Under the pieces are notes generated by a model that did no database searches, was not told where the DNA came from, and saw nothing but the letters and a program-made list of their open reading frames with translations. From contig NZ_JANLGY010000006.1 in NCBI RefSeq assembly GCF_024653915.1, positions 1 to 64,000 of the forward strand: DNA of 64,000 nt. Reading direction: 5' to 3'. How positions within the stretch are numbered: position 1 is the first letter of the stretch; the number at the start of each line of letters is the position of its first letter. A program made the translations under genes and the position numbers. The DNA comes from Sulfuricaulis sp. GTDB taxonomy: Bacteria > Pseudomonadota > Gammaproteobacteria > Acidiferrobacterales > Sulfurifustaceae. Shown one piece after another: positions 21,165-29,528 of the stretch.

Positions 21165-22232
21165 ATGGTAGAACTCAAGAACGACCGATTACTTCGTGCG
21201 CTGCTGCGGCAGCCGGTGGACGTGACGCCCGTGTGGATCATGCGCCAGGCGGGGCGCTATCTGCCCGAGTATCGCGCGGTGCGCGAGAAGGCCGGCGACT
21301 TCCGGACGCTCTGCACCACGCCGGAGCTGGCCTGCGAAGTGACGCTGCAACCGCTGCATCGTTTTGCGCTGGATGCCGCGATTTTGTTCTCCGACATTCT
21401 CACGATTCCGGATGCCATGGGTCTCGGGCTGTATTTCACTGAGGGTGAAGGCCCGCGTTTCCAGAGGCCGGTGCGTACGGCCGCCGATGTCGAGGCGCTG
21501 TCAGTGCCGGACCCCGAGGTCGAGCTGCGTTATGTCATGGACGCGGTGCGCCTGGTCCGGCGCGAGCTGAACGGCAAAGTCCCGCTCATTGGTTTCGCCG
21601 GAAGCCCGTGGACGCTCGCCACCTACATGGTGGAAGGTGGTGGCAGCAAGGATTTCGGTCTCGTTAAAGCCATGATGTTCGATCAGCCCGCGCTCATGCA
21701 CCGGCTGCTGGATGTGCTGGCAGACGCCGTGACGGCCTATCTCAACGCGCAGGTGGCCGCCGGTGCGCAGGCGTTAATGGTTTTTGATACCTGGGGGGGT
21801 GTGCTCAGTCCGCGCGACTATCGCGCGTTCTCGCTGGAGTACATGGAACGCATCGTGCGCGGTCTGACGCGCGAACACGAAGGCCGGCGGGTGCCGGTGA
21901 TCCTCTTCACCAAGAACGGCGGTCAGTGGCTGGAAGCCATGGCCGCTACCGGCTGCGATGCGCTGGGCATCGACTGGACTACCGATCTCGCAGACGCCCG
22001 TACGCGCGTCGGAAACAGCGTGGCCTTGCAAGGCAATATGGACCCGTCTGTACTGTATGCGTCGGCCGAGCGCATCCGCCACGAGGTTGGCGTCGTTCTC
22101 GAAAGCTATGGAAATGGTCATGGACATGTTTTCAACCTTGGGCACGGCATTCATCAGCACATTGAACCGGAAAAAGTCGCGGTGGCCGTGGACGCCGTGC
22201 ACGAGCTGAGCCGTCCCTATCATCAGGCCTGA
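21165..22232 (+). CDS. hemE: Uroporphyrinogen III decarboxylase
   Basis: A 355-aa cytosolic enzyme that decarboxylates uroporphyrinogen III to coproporphyrinogen III in heme synthesis. The signature [16 protein letters not shown] is at about residues 20-35, followed by [17 protein letters not shown] and [16 protein letters not shown]. The C-terminal part includes [19 protein letters not shown] 21165 gives the usual N-terminus MVELKND; an upstream TTG lies inside the inverted repeat. No strong ribosome binding site is visible, so the hairpin could affect translation. Confidence 0.95.
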   Translation: MVELKNDRLLRALLRQPVDVTPVWIMRQAGRYLPEYRAVREKAGDFRTLCTTPELACEVTLQPLHRFALDAAILFSDILTIPDAMGLGLYFTEGEGPRFQRPVRTAADVEALSVPDPEVELRYVMDAVRLVRRELNGKVPLIGFAGSPWTLATYMVEGGGSKDFGLVKAMMFDQPALMHRLLDVLADAVTAYLNAQVAAGAQALMVFDTWGGVLSPRDYRAFSLEYMERIVRGLTREHEGRRVPVILFTKNGGQWLEAMAATGCDALGIDWTTDLADARTRVGNSVALQGNMDPSVLYASAERIRHEVGVVLESYGNGHGHVFNLGHGIHQHIEPEKVAVAVDAVHELSRPYHQA

Positions 22233-22237
22233 TACGG

Positions 22238-22663
22238 ATGGATCAAGGCCGGTGCCCGTTCGAGAAGGCCATTCTGAGCGTGCAGTGTGACTGTGAGCTG
22301 GCCACCCGGTTTTCCATCGCGGAACAGATAGGGGTGAATTGCCGCTCCGGCATCGCCCGCAACAATTGCACCATGCTGCTGGCCTTGATGCGCGAACGCG
22401 CGCGCTTTGCGCTCAAGGTGACGAACACTTCTGACAGCCTTCCCTTCGGCAAGGAAATGAAAGTCATGGTCGGCGGCCTCATCGGCCTGCAAGGCCTGCT
22501 GATGACGGAGCCGGGCGTCACGCGGGTGAGCAATATCCACGCGCTGGTGCAGCAGGCGCAGGAAAAATACACCTCGCTGGAGTCGCTGCCTTATCAGGAG
22601 ATCATCAAATCCATTACGACGTTCCAGAACAAGCGCCGTGGTCACGCGCACCCCAAGCCCTGA
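22238..22663 (+). CDS. Cysteine-rich conserved hypothetical downstream of hemE
   Basis: A 141-aa soluble protein starting 5 bp after hemE, so probably cotranscribed. Five cysteines cluster in the N-terminal third (residues 6, 17, 19, 35 and 44), in the pattern C-x10-C-x-C-x15-C-x8-C. That spacing could bind a metal or Fe-S cluster, but no known motif matches. The rest is mixed alpha/beta (KEMKVMVGGLIGLQGLL) with a basic tail (NKRRGHAHPKP). Function unknown; the heme-gene context invites a redox or metal role, which is inference. Confidence 0.75.
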   Translation: MDQGRCPFEKAILSVQCDCELATRFSIAEQIGVNCRSGIARNNCTMLLALMRERARFALKVTNTSDSLPFGKEMKVMVGGLIGLQGLLMTEPGVTRVSNIHALVQQAQEKYTSLESLPYQEIIKSITTFQNKRRGHAHPKP

Positions 22664-22934
22664 TCCCGGATCTAAGCCGGGTTCTCCGGTATCGGTGGTA
22701 AGTCTTTGATGCGCGTTGCATGCGCCTGTTTCATCTTATGAAACGTTGTTATTTGGAATGGGCGCGGGTAAATTGACGTCTATTCCGCAAATATACGGAT
22801 GTCTTGTTTCGGTAAGAAAAACAAGAAAAACATAATAATCGTTCTGCGACAGCTCCACAGGGATAGGGCGCCCGTGTCGCATCACGCCGGCGGCTTGCGG
22901 ATAGTACCGCCGTCCAGGCAGGAGGTGGGGTCAA

Positions 22935-24299
22935 TTGGTGCAGGATGAATCCGAGGCGAGTGGTGCATCGTCCTCGAAAAAGTTGCTTGGATTGCTGGAA
23001 GGTCTGAAACGCACACCGGTCGGTGCCGTTATCTACGACCAGGTGGCGCGTGTCGTGGAAGAACAGGAAGGCGTCCAGGCCAAGGTGGACCATGCCTATG
23101 CCTCGTTGCTGCATCTGCTCCTGAATGCCTATGCGCGCGATCCGAGCGCGGATCACATTACCCGCATCAACGCGCGCCTGATCCAGTTGCGCCGTGGCCC
23201 GATCGCCCCCCGGATCGGCAGCAAAGTCCCGGAAGACAGCATCGAAGAGAAACTCCATAAGGCGGCTGAATCGCAGGTTCCCGGACGCGCGGCTACCGCG
23301 GACACGAAGACCGAACCCGAGCCGGCCACGCGGATGAAAGCGGCCCCTCCGCCGGCGCCAAGTTCTCCTCCGGCCTCGACGCCCCCGCCGAATGCCGGAA
23401 AGGGCATGACGGAGGCGGAACGCCGTGTCGACGCCGCTTACCGCCAGCACCTCGATCAGCAGCGCAACGAAATCGAAAAATTGCAGGAGACGCTTGCCAA
23501 GACCGTGGCCGATGCCATCACACAGAACCGTGAATTCGGCGCGTTGCTGCAAATCGAATTGCGCGCCTTGCAGCAGGCCAATGGCGACAAGGAAATCGAA
23601 CAGCTGCGGCAGATTCTGGTCGGCGGTCTGGAAGAGCTGATCCAGGGACAGAATTCGCTCGAAACCAAGCTGCACAAAACCGGAGGTTATCTCCGGCTCG
23701 TCAAAGCCGACAGTGAGCGCTTGCACGATGAGCTCAACAAGGTACGGTTGCTGTCACTGACCGACGAGTTCACTGGCTTGCCCAACCGACGTGCGTTCAT
23801 GCGCCGGCTCCAGGATGAGATCAGTCGCTCACATCGTTACGGTTCGTCGCTCGCACTCGCCATGATCGACCTGGACGAGTTCAAGGCCATCAACGATATC
23901 CATGGCCACGCCGCCGGCGATGCGATTCTGCGCTGTTACGCCACCGAGGTGCTGACGGTGTTGCGCCACCACGATTTGGTCGCGCGTTACGGTGGTGAGG
24001 AATTCGCGGTTCTCCTGCCCAACACCACTCGCGAGGGCGCGGTGGCCGCCATCCAGAAAGTAAGGAATCTCGCGCTGCAGGTAGTGTGTGAGTTCCAGGG
24101 CCGGGATTTCAAACTGCCCACGTTTTCCACCGGGGTCGCCCTGTATTCGCCCGGCGAATCTCACACCGATCTCATCGACCGCGCCGACCGCGCCCTGTAC
24201 CGTGCCAAACGGCTGGGTCGTAACCGCATCGAGATGGAGCAGGGGCTGCCCCCGGCGACGACCCCGGCCCGAGACAAGAATAACGGCCACAGCGGCTGA
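22935..24299 (+). CDS. Diguanylate cyclase with novel N-terminal domain
   Basis: A 454-aa cytoplasmic protein without membrane segments. Residues about 10-85 form a helical domain shared with the next gene (LLGLLEGLKRTPVGAVIYDQ). A proline/alanine-rich linker, a coiled coil (about 165-265) and a C-terminal GGDEF domain follow. The catalytic site is intact, with RYGGEEFAVLLP near residue 354 and the substrate motif DLDEFKAINDIHGHAAGDAI, so c-di-GMP synthesis is predicted. The TTG at 22935 is preferred because AGGAGG (22920-22925) sits nine bases upstream; the next codon, GTG, is an alternative. No RxxD inhibitory site is seen before GGEEF. Confidence 0.85.
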   Translation: MVQDESEASGASSSKKLLGLLEGLKRTPVGAVIYDQVARVVEEQEGVQAKVDHAYASLLHLLLNAYARDPSADHITRINARLIQLRRGPIAPRIGSKVPEDSIEEKLHKAAESQVPGRAATADTKTEPEPATRMKAAPPPAPSSPPASTPPPNAGKGMTEAERRVDAAYRQHLDQQRNEIEKLQETLAKTVADAITQNREFGALLQIELRALQQANGDKEIEQLRQILVGGLEELIQGQNSLETKLHKTGGYLRLVKADSERLHDELNKVRLLSLTDEFTGLPNRRAFMRRLQDEISRSHRYGSSLALAMIDLDEFKAINDIHGHAAGDAILRCYATEVLTVLRHHDLVARYGGEEFAVLLPNTTREGAVAAIQKVRNLALQVVCEFQGRDFKLPTFSTGVALYSPGESHTDLIDRADRALYRAKRLGRNRIEMEQGLPPATTPARDKNNGHSG

Positions 24300-24403
24300 T
24301 CCGGCCTTCCCTACCGATCCGCTTTTTTTGAGTTGTGAACCGGATGTTTGCCGACTAATCTCCTTAAAGGCAGGTCTTTCACGCCTGCACAAAGGAGATG
24401 GCT

Positions 24404-25738
24404 TTGGCGGATTCCAGCACACCCATGTCGGCGGATCCGTCGCTGTTGCAAAGCCTCAAGCTCCATCTCGAGGGCCTCAAGCGCACCCAGCATGGGCAAA
24501 TTCTCTACAACCAGATTCAGCGTGGCCTGCAGCAATACGGCAGCGAGGACGGGCGCATCGAGTTTGTCTTCGTTACTTTCCTGCATGCCCTGCTCGGCAA
24601 GTACGCCATGAGTCCGGCCTGTGATCCGGCCACGCGTGTAAAGGCGCGCCTCATCCAGCAGCGGCTCACGCTTTACCTGCCCAAGGCGCCGCCGGCGCCG
24701 AAACCCGCTGTCACGCCGCCCCGGACAGCCACGCCCGTGGAGGCAAAGCCCGTAATAGCTCCACCAGCAAAACCCAAACCTTCCGCTCCCCCCGTGCCCG
24801 TGGTTGTGGCGAAACCGGAGCCGGCACCAGTAATAAAGCCAGAGCCGGTTGTGGAAACAGCCACGCCTCCAATGGTGGCCAGCAAGCCAACGCCAGTCGA
24901 GGCGGAACCGGTACCACCCGCCGAGCCGATGCCACCGTCGCGGCAGGAGAAGATTGAGGCGCTGGAGGACACGCTCGCCGGGCAGGTGACGGAGAGTATC
25001 GCTGTCGACGAAAAATTCGGAGAGTTGCTGGAGAAAGAACGCGAGACCCTGAAAAATCTCGACAGCCCGTTGGGCGAGTTCGCTGACCTCAAGCAGATCC
25101 TGGTCAAGGGATTGAACGAACTGATCGAGGAACGCGAGTCGCTGATTGATAAGCTTTCCAGCGCCGGCGATTATCTCAAGGCGGTAGAAACGGATCGCGA
25201 GCGTCTGCGTCAGGAGCTCGGCCACGCGCGCAAACACAGCATGGCGGACGAGCTCACCGGCCTGCCCAAGCGCGACGTGTTCGTGAAACAGCTCGAGGCC
25301 GAGATCGGGCGCGTGAAGCGCTATGGCTTTGCGCTGGCTGTGGCAGTCATCGATGTGGACAACCTGGAGTCCGTCAACAAGCGCTATGGCCGGGACGCGG
25401 GTGATGCGGTGCTGCGTTGCTACGCCAGCCAGATTCTTGCCAAGTTTCGCACCTACGATCTGGTGGCGCGCTATGGCGACGATGAATTCGCCGTGCTGTT
25501 CCCGAATACGCAAAAGGACGGCGCCATGCACGCGCTGGAAAAGGCGCGCAAAAACGCCGCCAGCACCTTCATCCAGCTGGCTGGAAAAAATGTCCCGCTC
25601 CCGAGCTTTTCGAGCGTGCTCACCCAGTATTCTCCGGGTGAGCCGGCGACCATGTTGCTCCTGCGCGCCGACCAGACGCTGAGCCAGGCCAAGATCGGCG
25701 GCTATAACAGAATGGTGGTGGCGCTCCCGGCTTCCTGA
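24404..25738 (+). CDS. Degenerate GGDEF paralogue of the preceding gene
   Basis: About 444 aa with the same layout as the upstream gene: an N-terminal helical domain (LKLHLEGLKRTQHGQILYNQ), a long proline/valine-rich linker, a coiled coil and a GGDEF-like domain. The active-site loop reads RYGDDEFAVLFP, so the second glycine is replaced by Asp, and the substrate region reads DVDNLESVNKRYGRDAGDAV, losing the usual FK, ND and GH residues. It is probably not a cyclase and may be a GTP-binding or regulatory partner. TTG 24404 has AAAGGAG 7 nt upstream; ATG 24398 would have no spacer. It is most likely a tandem duplicate. Confidence 0.8.
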   Translation: MADSSTPMSADPSLLQSLKLHLEGLKRTQHGQILYNQIQRGLQQYGSEDGRIEFVFVTFLHALLGKYAMSPACDPATRVKARLIQQRLTLYLPKAPPAPKPAVTPPRTATPVEAKPVIAPPAKPKPSAPPVPVVVAKPEPAPVIKPEPVVETATPPMVASKPTPVEAEPVPPAEPMPPSRQEKIEALEDTLAGQVTESIAVDEKFGELLEKERETLKNLDSPLGEFADLKQILVKGLNELIEERESLIDKLSSAGDYLKAVETDRERLRQELGHARKHSMADELTGLPKRDVFVKQLEAEIGRVKRYGFALAVAVIDVDNLESVNKRYGRDAGDAVLRCYASQILAKFRTYDLVARYGDDEFAVLFPNTQKDGAMHALEKARKNAASTFIQLAGKNVPLPSFSSVLTQYSPGEPATMLLLRADQTLSQAKIGGYNRMVVALPAS

Positions 25739-25826
25739 CGGGCAAATTAAACCGCCCGAGTTCTGGCCCACGATTCCTCGATACGTTAGTATCACGCCGC
25801 CACGTTCACATGGAGGAGAGGAATAC

Positions 25827-26378
25827 ATGCGTTTTCGTATCATTCTGGCCGCCCTGGCGGCAGGCTTTAGCAGCGCGGTTTCGGCCGATTCCCTCGACAT
25901 CAACCTCAACGACGACAGCATTCAGGCGATTTACGCCACCAACTGGCGTACCGCTGAATTCAACGCGGGCCTTTTGTCCAACAGCGACCAGAACGACTGG
26001 GCGGCCAGCATCGGCCTGCTTGCCCTGGGCGAACAACAGACCGGTGAAACCCGGATTGAAGGCGGCCTCGGCGGTAAAATTTACCTGGCCGATGTCGCCA
26101 ATCAGGACGTGCTGGCGCTTGGCTTGGGCGGCCAGTTCCGGACGTTCCCGAACAACGGCCCGATTGGTCTGAGCGGTTTCTTGTATTACGCCCCGGATAT
26201 CGTGACGGCAATGGACGGCGAAAAATTCTGGGAATGGGGCGCCCGCGCCGAGTTCGAGGTGGTCAAGAAAACCGCCAATATTTACCTCGGCTACCGCAAG
26301 GTGCGCGCTGACCTCGACAATGGCCAGAACGTAACCGTGGATTCCGGCCTCCACGCGGGAATCAAGATTACCTTTTAA
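25827..26378 (+). CDS. YfaZ-family outer membrane protein
   Basis: A 183-aa protein with a clear signal peptide (MRFRIILAALAAGFSSAVSA). The mature part is all amphipathic beta strands (LDINLNDDSIQAIYATNWRT, WEWGARAEFEVVKKTANIYL) ending in an aromatic residue (AGIKITF), as expected for a small beta-barrel of the YfaZ family. GGAGGAGAGG precedes the ATG. The family's function is not established; a channel or envelope role is inferred. The next gene starts 33 bp downstream on the same strand. Confidence 0.8.
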   Translation: MRFRIILAALAAGFSSAVSADSLDINLNDDSIQAIYATNWRTAEFNAGLLSNSDQNDWAASIGLLALGEQQTGETRIEGGLGGKIYLADVANQDVLALGLGGQFRTFPNNGPIGLSGFLYYAPDIVTAMDGEKFWEWGARAEFEVVKKTANIYLGYRKVRADLDNGQNVTVDSGLHAGIKITF

Positions 26379-26411
26379 TTTCGATATCTTCTCGTCCGCC
26401 GGCAGGCCAGC

Positions 26412-28385
26412 GTGAACAGCCTCTGGAGTGACAGTGAAGCCGGGAAATTCCCGGGCGATCTGGGGCAGCGCATTTACACCTCGCGCCTGCTCGGATGTGA
26501 CAAGTCGTTGGTGCTGCACGGCGGCGGCAACACCTCGGTCAAGATCACGGAAAAAAACCTCCTCGGCGAAGACGAAACCCGGCTGTACGTGAAAGGCAGC
26601 GGCTGGGACCTGGAACATATCGAGGCCGCCGGCTTCTCGCCCGTGCGCATCGACCACCTGCTCAAGCTCGCCAAGCTCAAGCAGCTGTCCGATCCGCAGA
26701 TGGTCAACGAGCTGCGCACGCACATGACACTGGCCTCGGCGCCCACGCCTTCGGTCGAAGCGATTCTGCACGCCATCCTCCCGTACCAGTACGTCGATCA
26801 CACCCATGCCGATGCCGTCATCACCATCACCAACACTGCCGATGGGCTCGCACGCATCCGCGAAATCTACGGCGACAATGTCGTGGTCGTGCCCTACGTC
26901 ATGCCGGGCTTCGACTTGGCGCGCCGCTGTGCCGAGCAGTTCGCCGCCGATGTACGCAAGAACACCATCGGCATGGTGCTCATGAACCACGGCATTTTTT
27001 CCTTCGGCAAGACCGCGCAGGAATCCTACGAGCGCATGATCGATCTCGTGACGTGGGCGGAAAATTATCTGGCGAAGTGCAAGGCTTGGGTGCTGCCGGA
27101 AGCCAGCGAAAAACCGGAAGCAAAATCCCTGCGACGGGAACTGGCCGCGCTGCGACGCGAGTTGTCCGTCACCGCCGGATTTCCGGTCATTCTTGCTGCG
27201 CACGAAGATCCAGCTAGCCTCGCCTTCGCGCGCCGTGACGACATCGCCACGATCTCGCAGCAAGGCCCGGCCACACCGGACCACGTGATCCGCACCAAGC
27301 GCCTGCCCATGGTGGGGCGCGATGTGAAGGCTTATGCCGAGGCGTACCAGAAATATTTCAACGAGCTTGCCCCCAAGGTGCGCGAGCCCAAGACCATGCT
27401 CGACCCGGCCCCGCGTATCGTTCTGGATCGCGAATTCGGCGTGGCCACCGTCGGACGCAGCGTGAAAGACGCCGCCGTCGCCCACGACATCTATGTTCAT
27501 ACGCTGGAGATCATCCAGCGCGCGACCCTCTTGGACCGTTATAAGGCCTTGCCGGCAAAGGATATTTTCGACGTGGAGTACTGGGACCTGGAGCAGGCCA
27601 AGCTCAAGGGCGGCGGCAAACCGCCGGTGTTCACCGGCGAAATCGCGCTGGTGACGGGCGCCGCCTCCGGCATCGGCAAGGCCTGCGTGGATTCACTGCT
27701 CGCGCGCGGCGCGGCCGTGGTTGGGCTCGATATCAATCCATCCATCACGGGTCTGTACAACCGCCCGGATTATCTCGGCCTCGTTTGTGACGTGACGGAC
27801 GAGAAGCAGTTGGCCAACGCACTGGAAAAAACCGCGCGCGCCTTCGGCGGGCTCGACATGCTGATCCTGAACGCCGGGATTTTCCCCGCCGGCTGTCGCA
27901 TCGAGGCGCTGACCACCACCGAATGGCAGAAAGTCCTGCGCATCAACCTGGACTCCAATCTGGTGCTGATGCGCGAGGCGCATGCGCTGCTCAAGCTCGC
28001 ACCCGGTGGCGGGCGTGTGGTGGTGATCGGTTCGAAGAATGTTCCCGCGCCCGGACCCGGCGCCGCGGCTTATTCGGCTTCGAAAGCGGCGCTCAATCAG
28101 CTCGCGCGCGTGGCCGCGCTCGAATGGGGCGCGGACAACATCCGCATCAACTCGTTGCACCCGAACGCGGTGTTCGACACCGGCATCTGGACCGAGGAGG
28201 TATTACAGGCGCGCGCGAAGCACTATGGGTTGACGGTCGAGCAGTACAAGAAGAACAACGTGCTCAAGATCGAAGTCACCAGCCGCGACGTCGCCGAACT
28301 CGCCGCCGAGATGTGCGGCCCGCTGTTCGCCAAGACCACCGCCGCGCAGGTGCCGGTGGATGGCGGGAACGAGCGGGTGATTTAG
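26412..28385 (+). CDS. Bifunctional class II aldolase / short-chain dehydrogenase
   Basis: A 657-aa fusion of the RhaD-type aldolase/SDR family. The N-terminal class II aldolase/adducin domain (about residues 20-370) has LHGGGNTSVK and the zinc-binding VDHTHADAVIT. The C-terminal SDR domain (about 410-657) has the NAD-binding VTGAASGIGKAC, NAG in LILNAGIFPAG, and the catalytic YSASKAALNQ. It probably cleaves a sugar-phosphate and oxidises the aldehyde product; the exact substrate is unknown. The start is GTG. The last 80 bp, encoding CGPLFAKTTAAQVPVDGGNE and the terminal RVI, recur three times in the downstream accessory region. Confidence 0.88.
   Translation: MNSLWSDSEAGKFPGDLGQRIYTSRLLGCDKSLVLHGGGNTSVKITEKNLLGEDETRLYVKGSGWDLEHIEAAGFSPVRIDHLLKLAKLKQLSDPQMVNELRTHMTLASAPTPSVEAILHAILPYQYVDHTHADAVITITNTADGLARIREIYGDNVVVVPYVMPGFDLARRCAEQFAADVRKNTIGMVLMNHGIFSFGKTAQESYERMIDLVTWAENYLAKCKAWVLPEASEKPEAKSLRRELAALRRELSVTAGFPVILAAHEDPASLAFARRDDIATISQQGPATPDHVIRTKRLPMVGRDVKAYAEAYQKYFNELAPKVREPKTMLDPAPRIVLDREFGVATVGRSVKDAAVAHDIYVHTLEIIQRATLLDRYKALPAKDIFDVEYWDLEQAKLKGGGKPPVFTGEIALVTGAASGIGKACVDSLLARGAAVVGLDINPSITGLYNRPDYLGLVCDVTDEKQLANALEKTARAFGGLDMLILNAGIFPAGCRIEALTTTEWQKVLRINLDSNLVLMREAHALLKLAPGGGRVVVIGSKNVPAPGPGAAAYSASKAALNQLARVAALEWGADNIRINSLHPNAVFDTGIWTEEVLQARAKHYGLTVEQYKKNNVLKIEVTSRDVAELAAEMCGPLFAKTTAAQVPVDGGNERVI
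28306..28385 (+). repeat. SDR 3'-end repeat, copy 1 (intact gene end)
   Basis: The final 80 bp of the aldolase/dehydrogenase gene. It is about 92% identical (6 differences by eye) to 29022-29101 and clearly related to 46676-46743. A shorter, diverged match lies at 45977-46010. This copy is the functional gene end and defines the left boundary of the accessory region. Confidence 0.9.
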
Positions 28386-28392
28386 CTGCGGT

Positions 28393-28438
28393 TTGACATA
28401 CTTAATACGTAACCTATAATAGTACTAATTCAAGTACT
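28393..28438 (+). promoter_or_regulatory. Sigma-70 promoter and likely operator of the Phd/RelE-like module
   Basis: A perfect -35 TTGACA (28393-28398), a 16-bp spacer and a perfect -10 TATAAT (28415-28420). Two copies of the palindrome AGTACT (28421-28426 and 28433-28438), separated by AATTCA, directly follow the -10. That places a dyad over the expected transcription start, where an autorepressing antitoxin would bind. The operator role is inferred from the known autoregulation of Phd/YefM modules. Confidence 0.8.
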
Positions 28439-28452
28439 GAATAGGGTTCACC

Positions 28453-28716
28453 ATGAAAACGATTCCGGCCCAGGAAATTAAGCGTTGCGGATTATCCGCC
28501 CTCGACAAAGACCTGAAAGAAGGCGCGGTGCATGTCATCAAGAACAACCGCCCGCAATATGTCGTGCTCTCGCAGGAGCGATATCAGGAATTCCTCGCCG
28601 CCGAGGAAGAGGCACATTACGCCCGCGTCCGCGAATCGCTGGAAGACGTGAAGGCGGGGCGCGTGCGCCGCGGCAGTGCGAAGGATCTGATCAAGGAACT
28701 CGGTCTGGAAGACTGA
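28453..28716 (+). CDS. Phd/YefM-family antitoxin
   Basis: An 87-aa antitoxin. The N-terminal DNA-binding fold carries MKTIPAQEIKRCGLSALDKD and the conserved NRPQYVVLSQERYQEFLAAE. The C-terminal helix (VRESLEDVKAGRVRRGSAKD) is the likely toxin-neutralising tail. It precedes the toxin and shares one base with its start (TGATG). A near-consensus promoter with a dyad lies immediately upstream, as expected for autoregulation. Confidence 0.88.
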   Translation: MKTIPAQEIKRCGLSALDKDLKEGAVHVIKNNRPQYVVLSQERYQEFLAAEEEAHYARVRESLEDVKAGRVRRGSAKDLIKELGLED

Positions 28717-28991
28717 TGTACCGGTTAGTCTGGACCGCCCGGTTTACGCGCGCCGCCAAAAAGTTTGCGCAAACCCACCCCGACCTCCGCCCACGCCTCG
28801 CGCAGATTCTGCGCGATCTCGAAAGCGATCCATTGCAGTCACATCTCCGGCTGCATCCCCTCAAAGGCAAATTGCAGGGACTGCATGCTGTCAGCGTTAC
28901 CTACAGTTACCGTATCACCCTGACGCTCAAGGTGACGAAAAAGGAAATTATTCTGCTCGATGTCGGCAGCCATGATGAGGTATATGGGTAA
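28716..28991 (+). CDS. RelE/YafQ-family toxin
   Basis: A 91-aa toxin of the RelE/ParE superfamily. It has the typical N-terminus MYRLVWTARFTRAAKKFAQT, a helix with LAQILRDLESDPLQSHLRLH, a basic LHPLKGKLQGLHAVSV and a C-terminal YSYRITLTLK ... LLDVGSHDEVYG. The arrangement, with a histidine/aspartate-bearing C-terminus, resembles YafQ-type ribosome-dependent mRNA interferases. The start overlaps the antitoxin stop by one base. It appears intact. Confidence 0.87.
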   Translation: MYRLVWTARFTRAAKKFAQTHPDLRPRLAQILRDLESDPLQSHLRLHPLKGKLQGLHAVSVTYSYRITLTLKVTKKEIILLDVGSHDEVYG

Positions 28992-29021
28992 AAAACAGGG
29001 GTGATTGTCGCCTGTTGATTT

Positions 29022-29101
29022 CCGAGATGTGCGGCCCGTTGTTCGCCAAGACCACTGCCGCGCAGGTGCCGGTGGTTGGCGGAAATGAGCGGGTGATATA
29101 G
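29022..29101 (+). repeat. SDR 3'-end repeat, copy 2
   Basis: An 80-bp fragment that still reads in frame as MCGPLFAKTTAAQVPVVGG followed by NERVI and a stop, thirty bases after the toxin stop. It differs from the intact end at 28306-28385 at six positions. There is no start codon or upstream dehydrogenase sequence, so it is a gene-end remnant, not a gene. Confidence 0.9.
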
Positions 29102-29190
29102 AAAAATGGATAAGTCATGGGTTTTCGGTCCGAGGAAATTTGCTTCTATCGTTATGACGAGTCATACGAAAGGGAATACGGGTGGACGAG

Positions 29191-29460
29191 ATGGTAAAGA
29201 AGAAAGGGTCTTCGAAAAACGGGTGCTCAGTGGCTGCTCGCGGAAGCGGGAAGGGCAAAAGTCGCGACACCAGCGCGAAATCGACGATCGGTGTACACGC
29301 CGGTGATCTACCGGATACTGAGTTTATTCTCGAGGCGCAAACGGCGGCCGAGGACGGTGGCTCGCGCCGGGCGCATGGACAACGCGTACTACCTCTGGAT
29401 ACAGCTCTTCTTTTCGGCGCTCAACGACAAGGTCCGCGCCGGCTTTGCCATGGCCAAGCC
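29191..29460 (+). pseudogene. Remnant of a type I restriction methylase (hsdM-like)
   Basis: No intact gene fits 29102-29528. A possible N-terminus at 29191 ([20 protein letters not shown]) resembles the lysine-rich start of some HsdM proteins. In another frame, about 29374-29457, the sequence encodes [19 protein letters not shown] followed by VRAGFAMAK, which closely resembles the conserved stretch after the catalytic NPPF of N6-adenine HsdM methylases. The reading frame changes between the two and most of the protein is missing. I call a deleted and frameshifted hsdM; the N-terminal part is the weaker assignment. Confidence 0.5.
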
Positions 29461-29528
29461 GATTTTCAGTAACTTCGCTACGAGCCCATGTGCAATTCCA
29501 CAATTCCTCCAATAAACTGACCACATCC

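Noticed and set aside
22840-22934. c-di-GMP riboswitch in front of the first GGDEF gene
   Set aside because: The leader has short hairpins (CGGCGG/CCGCCG) but not the conserved GEMM core bases.
22749-23726. Minus-strand frame opposite the first GGDEF gene
   Set aside because: It is a compositional shadow: arginine-rich repeats from the proline/alanine linker of the true gene.
25806-27500. Minus-strand frame opposite the YfaZ-like and aldolase genes
   Set aside because: It crosses two well-supported genes on the other strand and has no motif or ribosome binding site.
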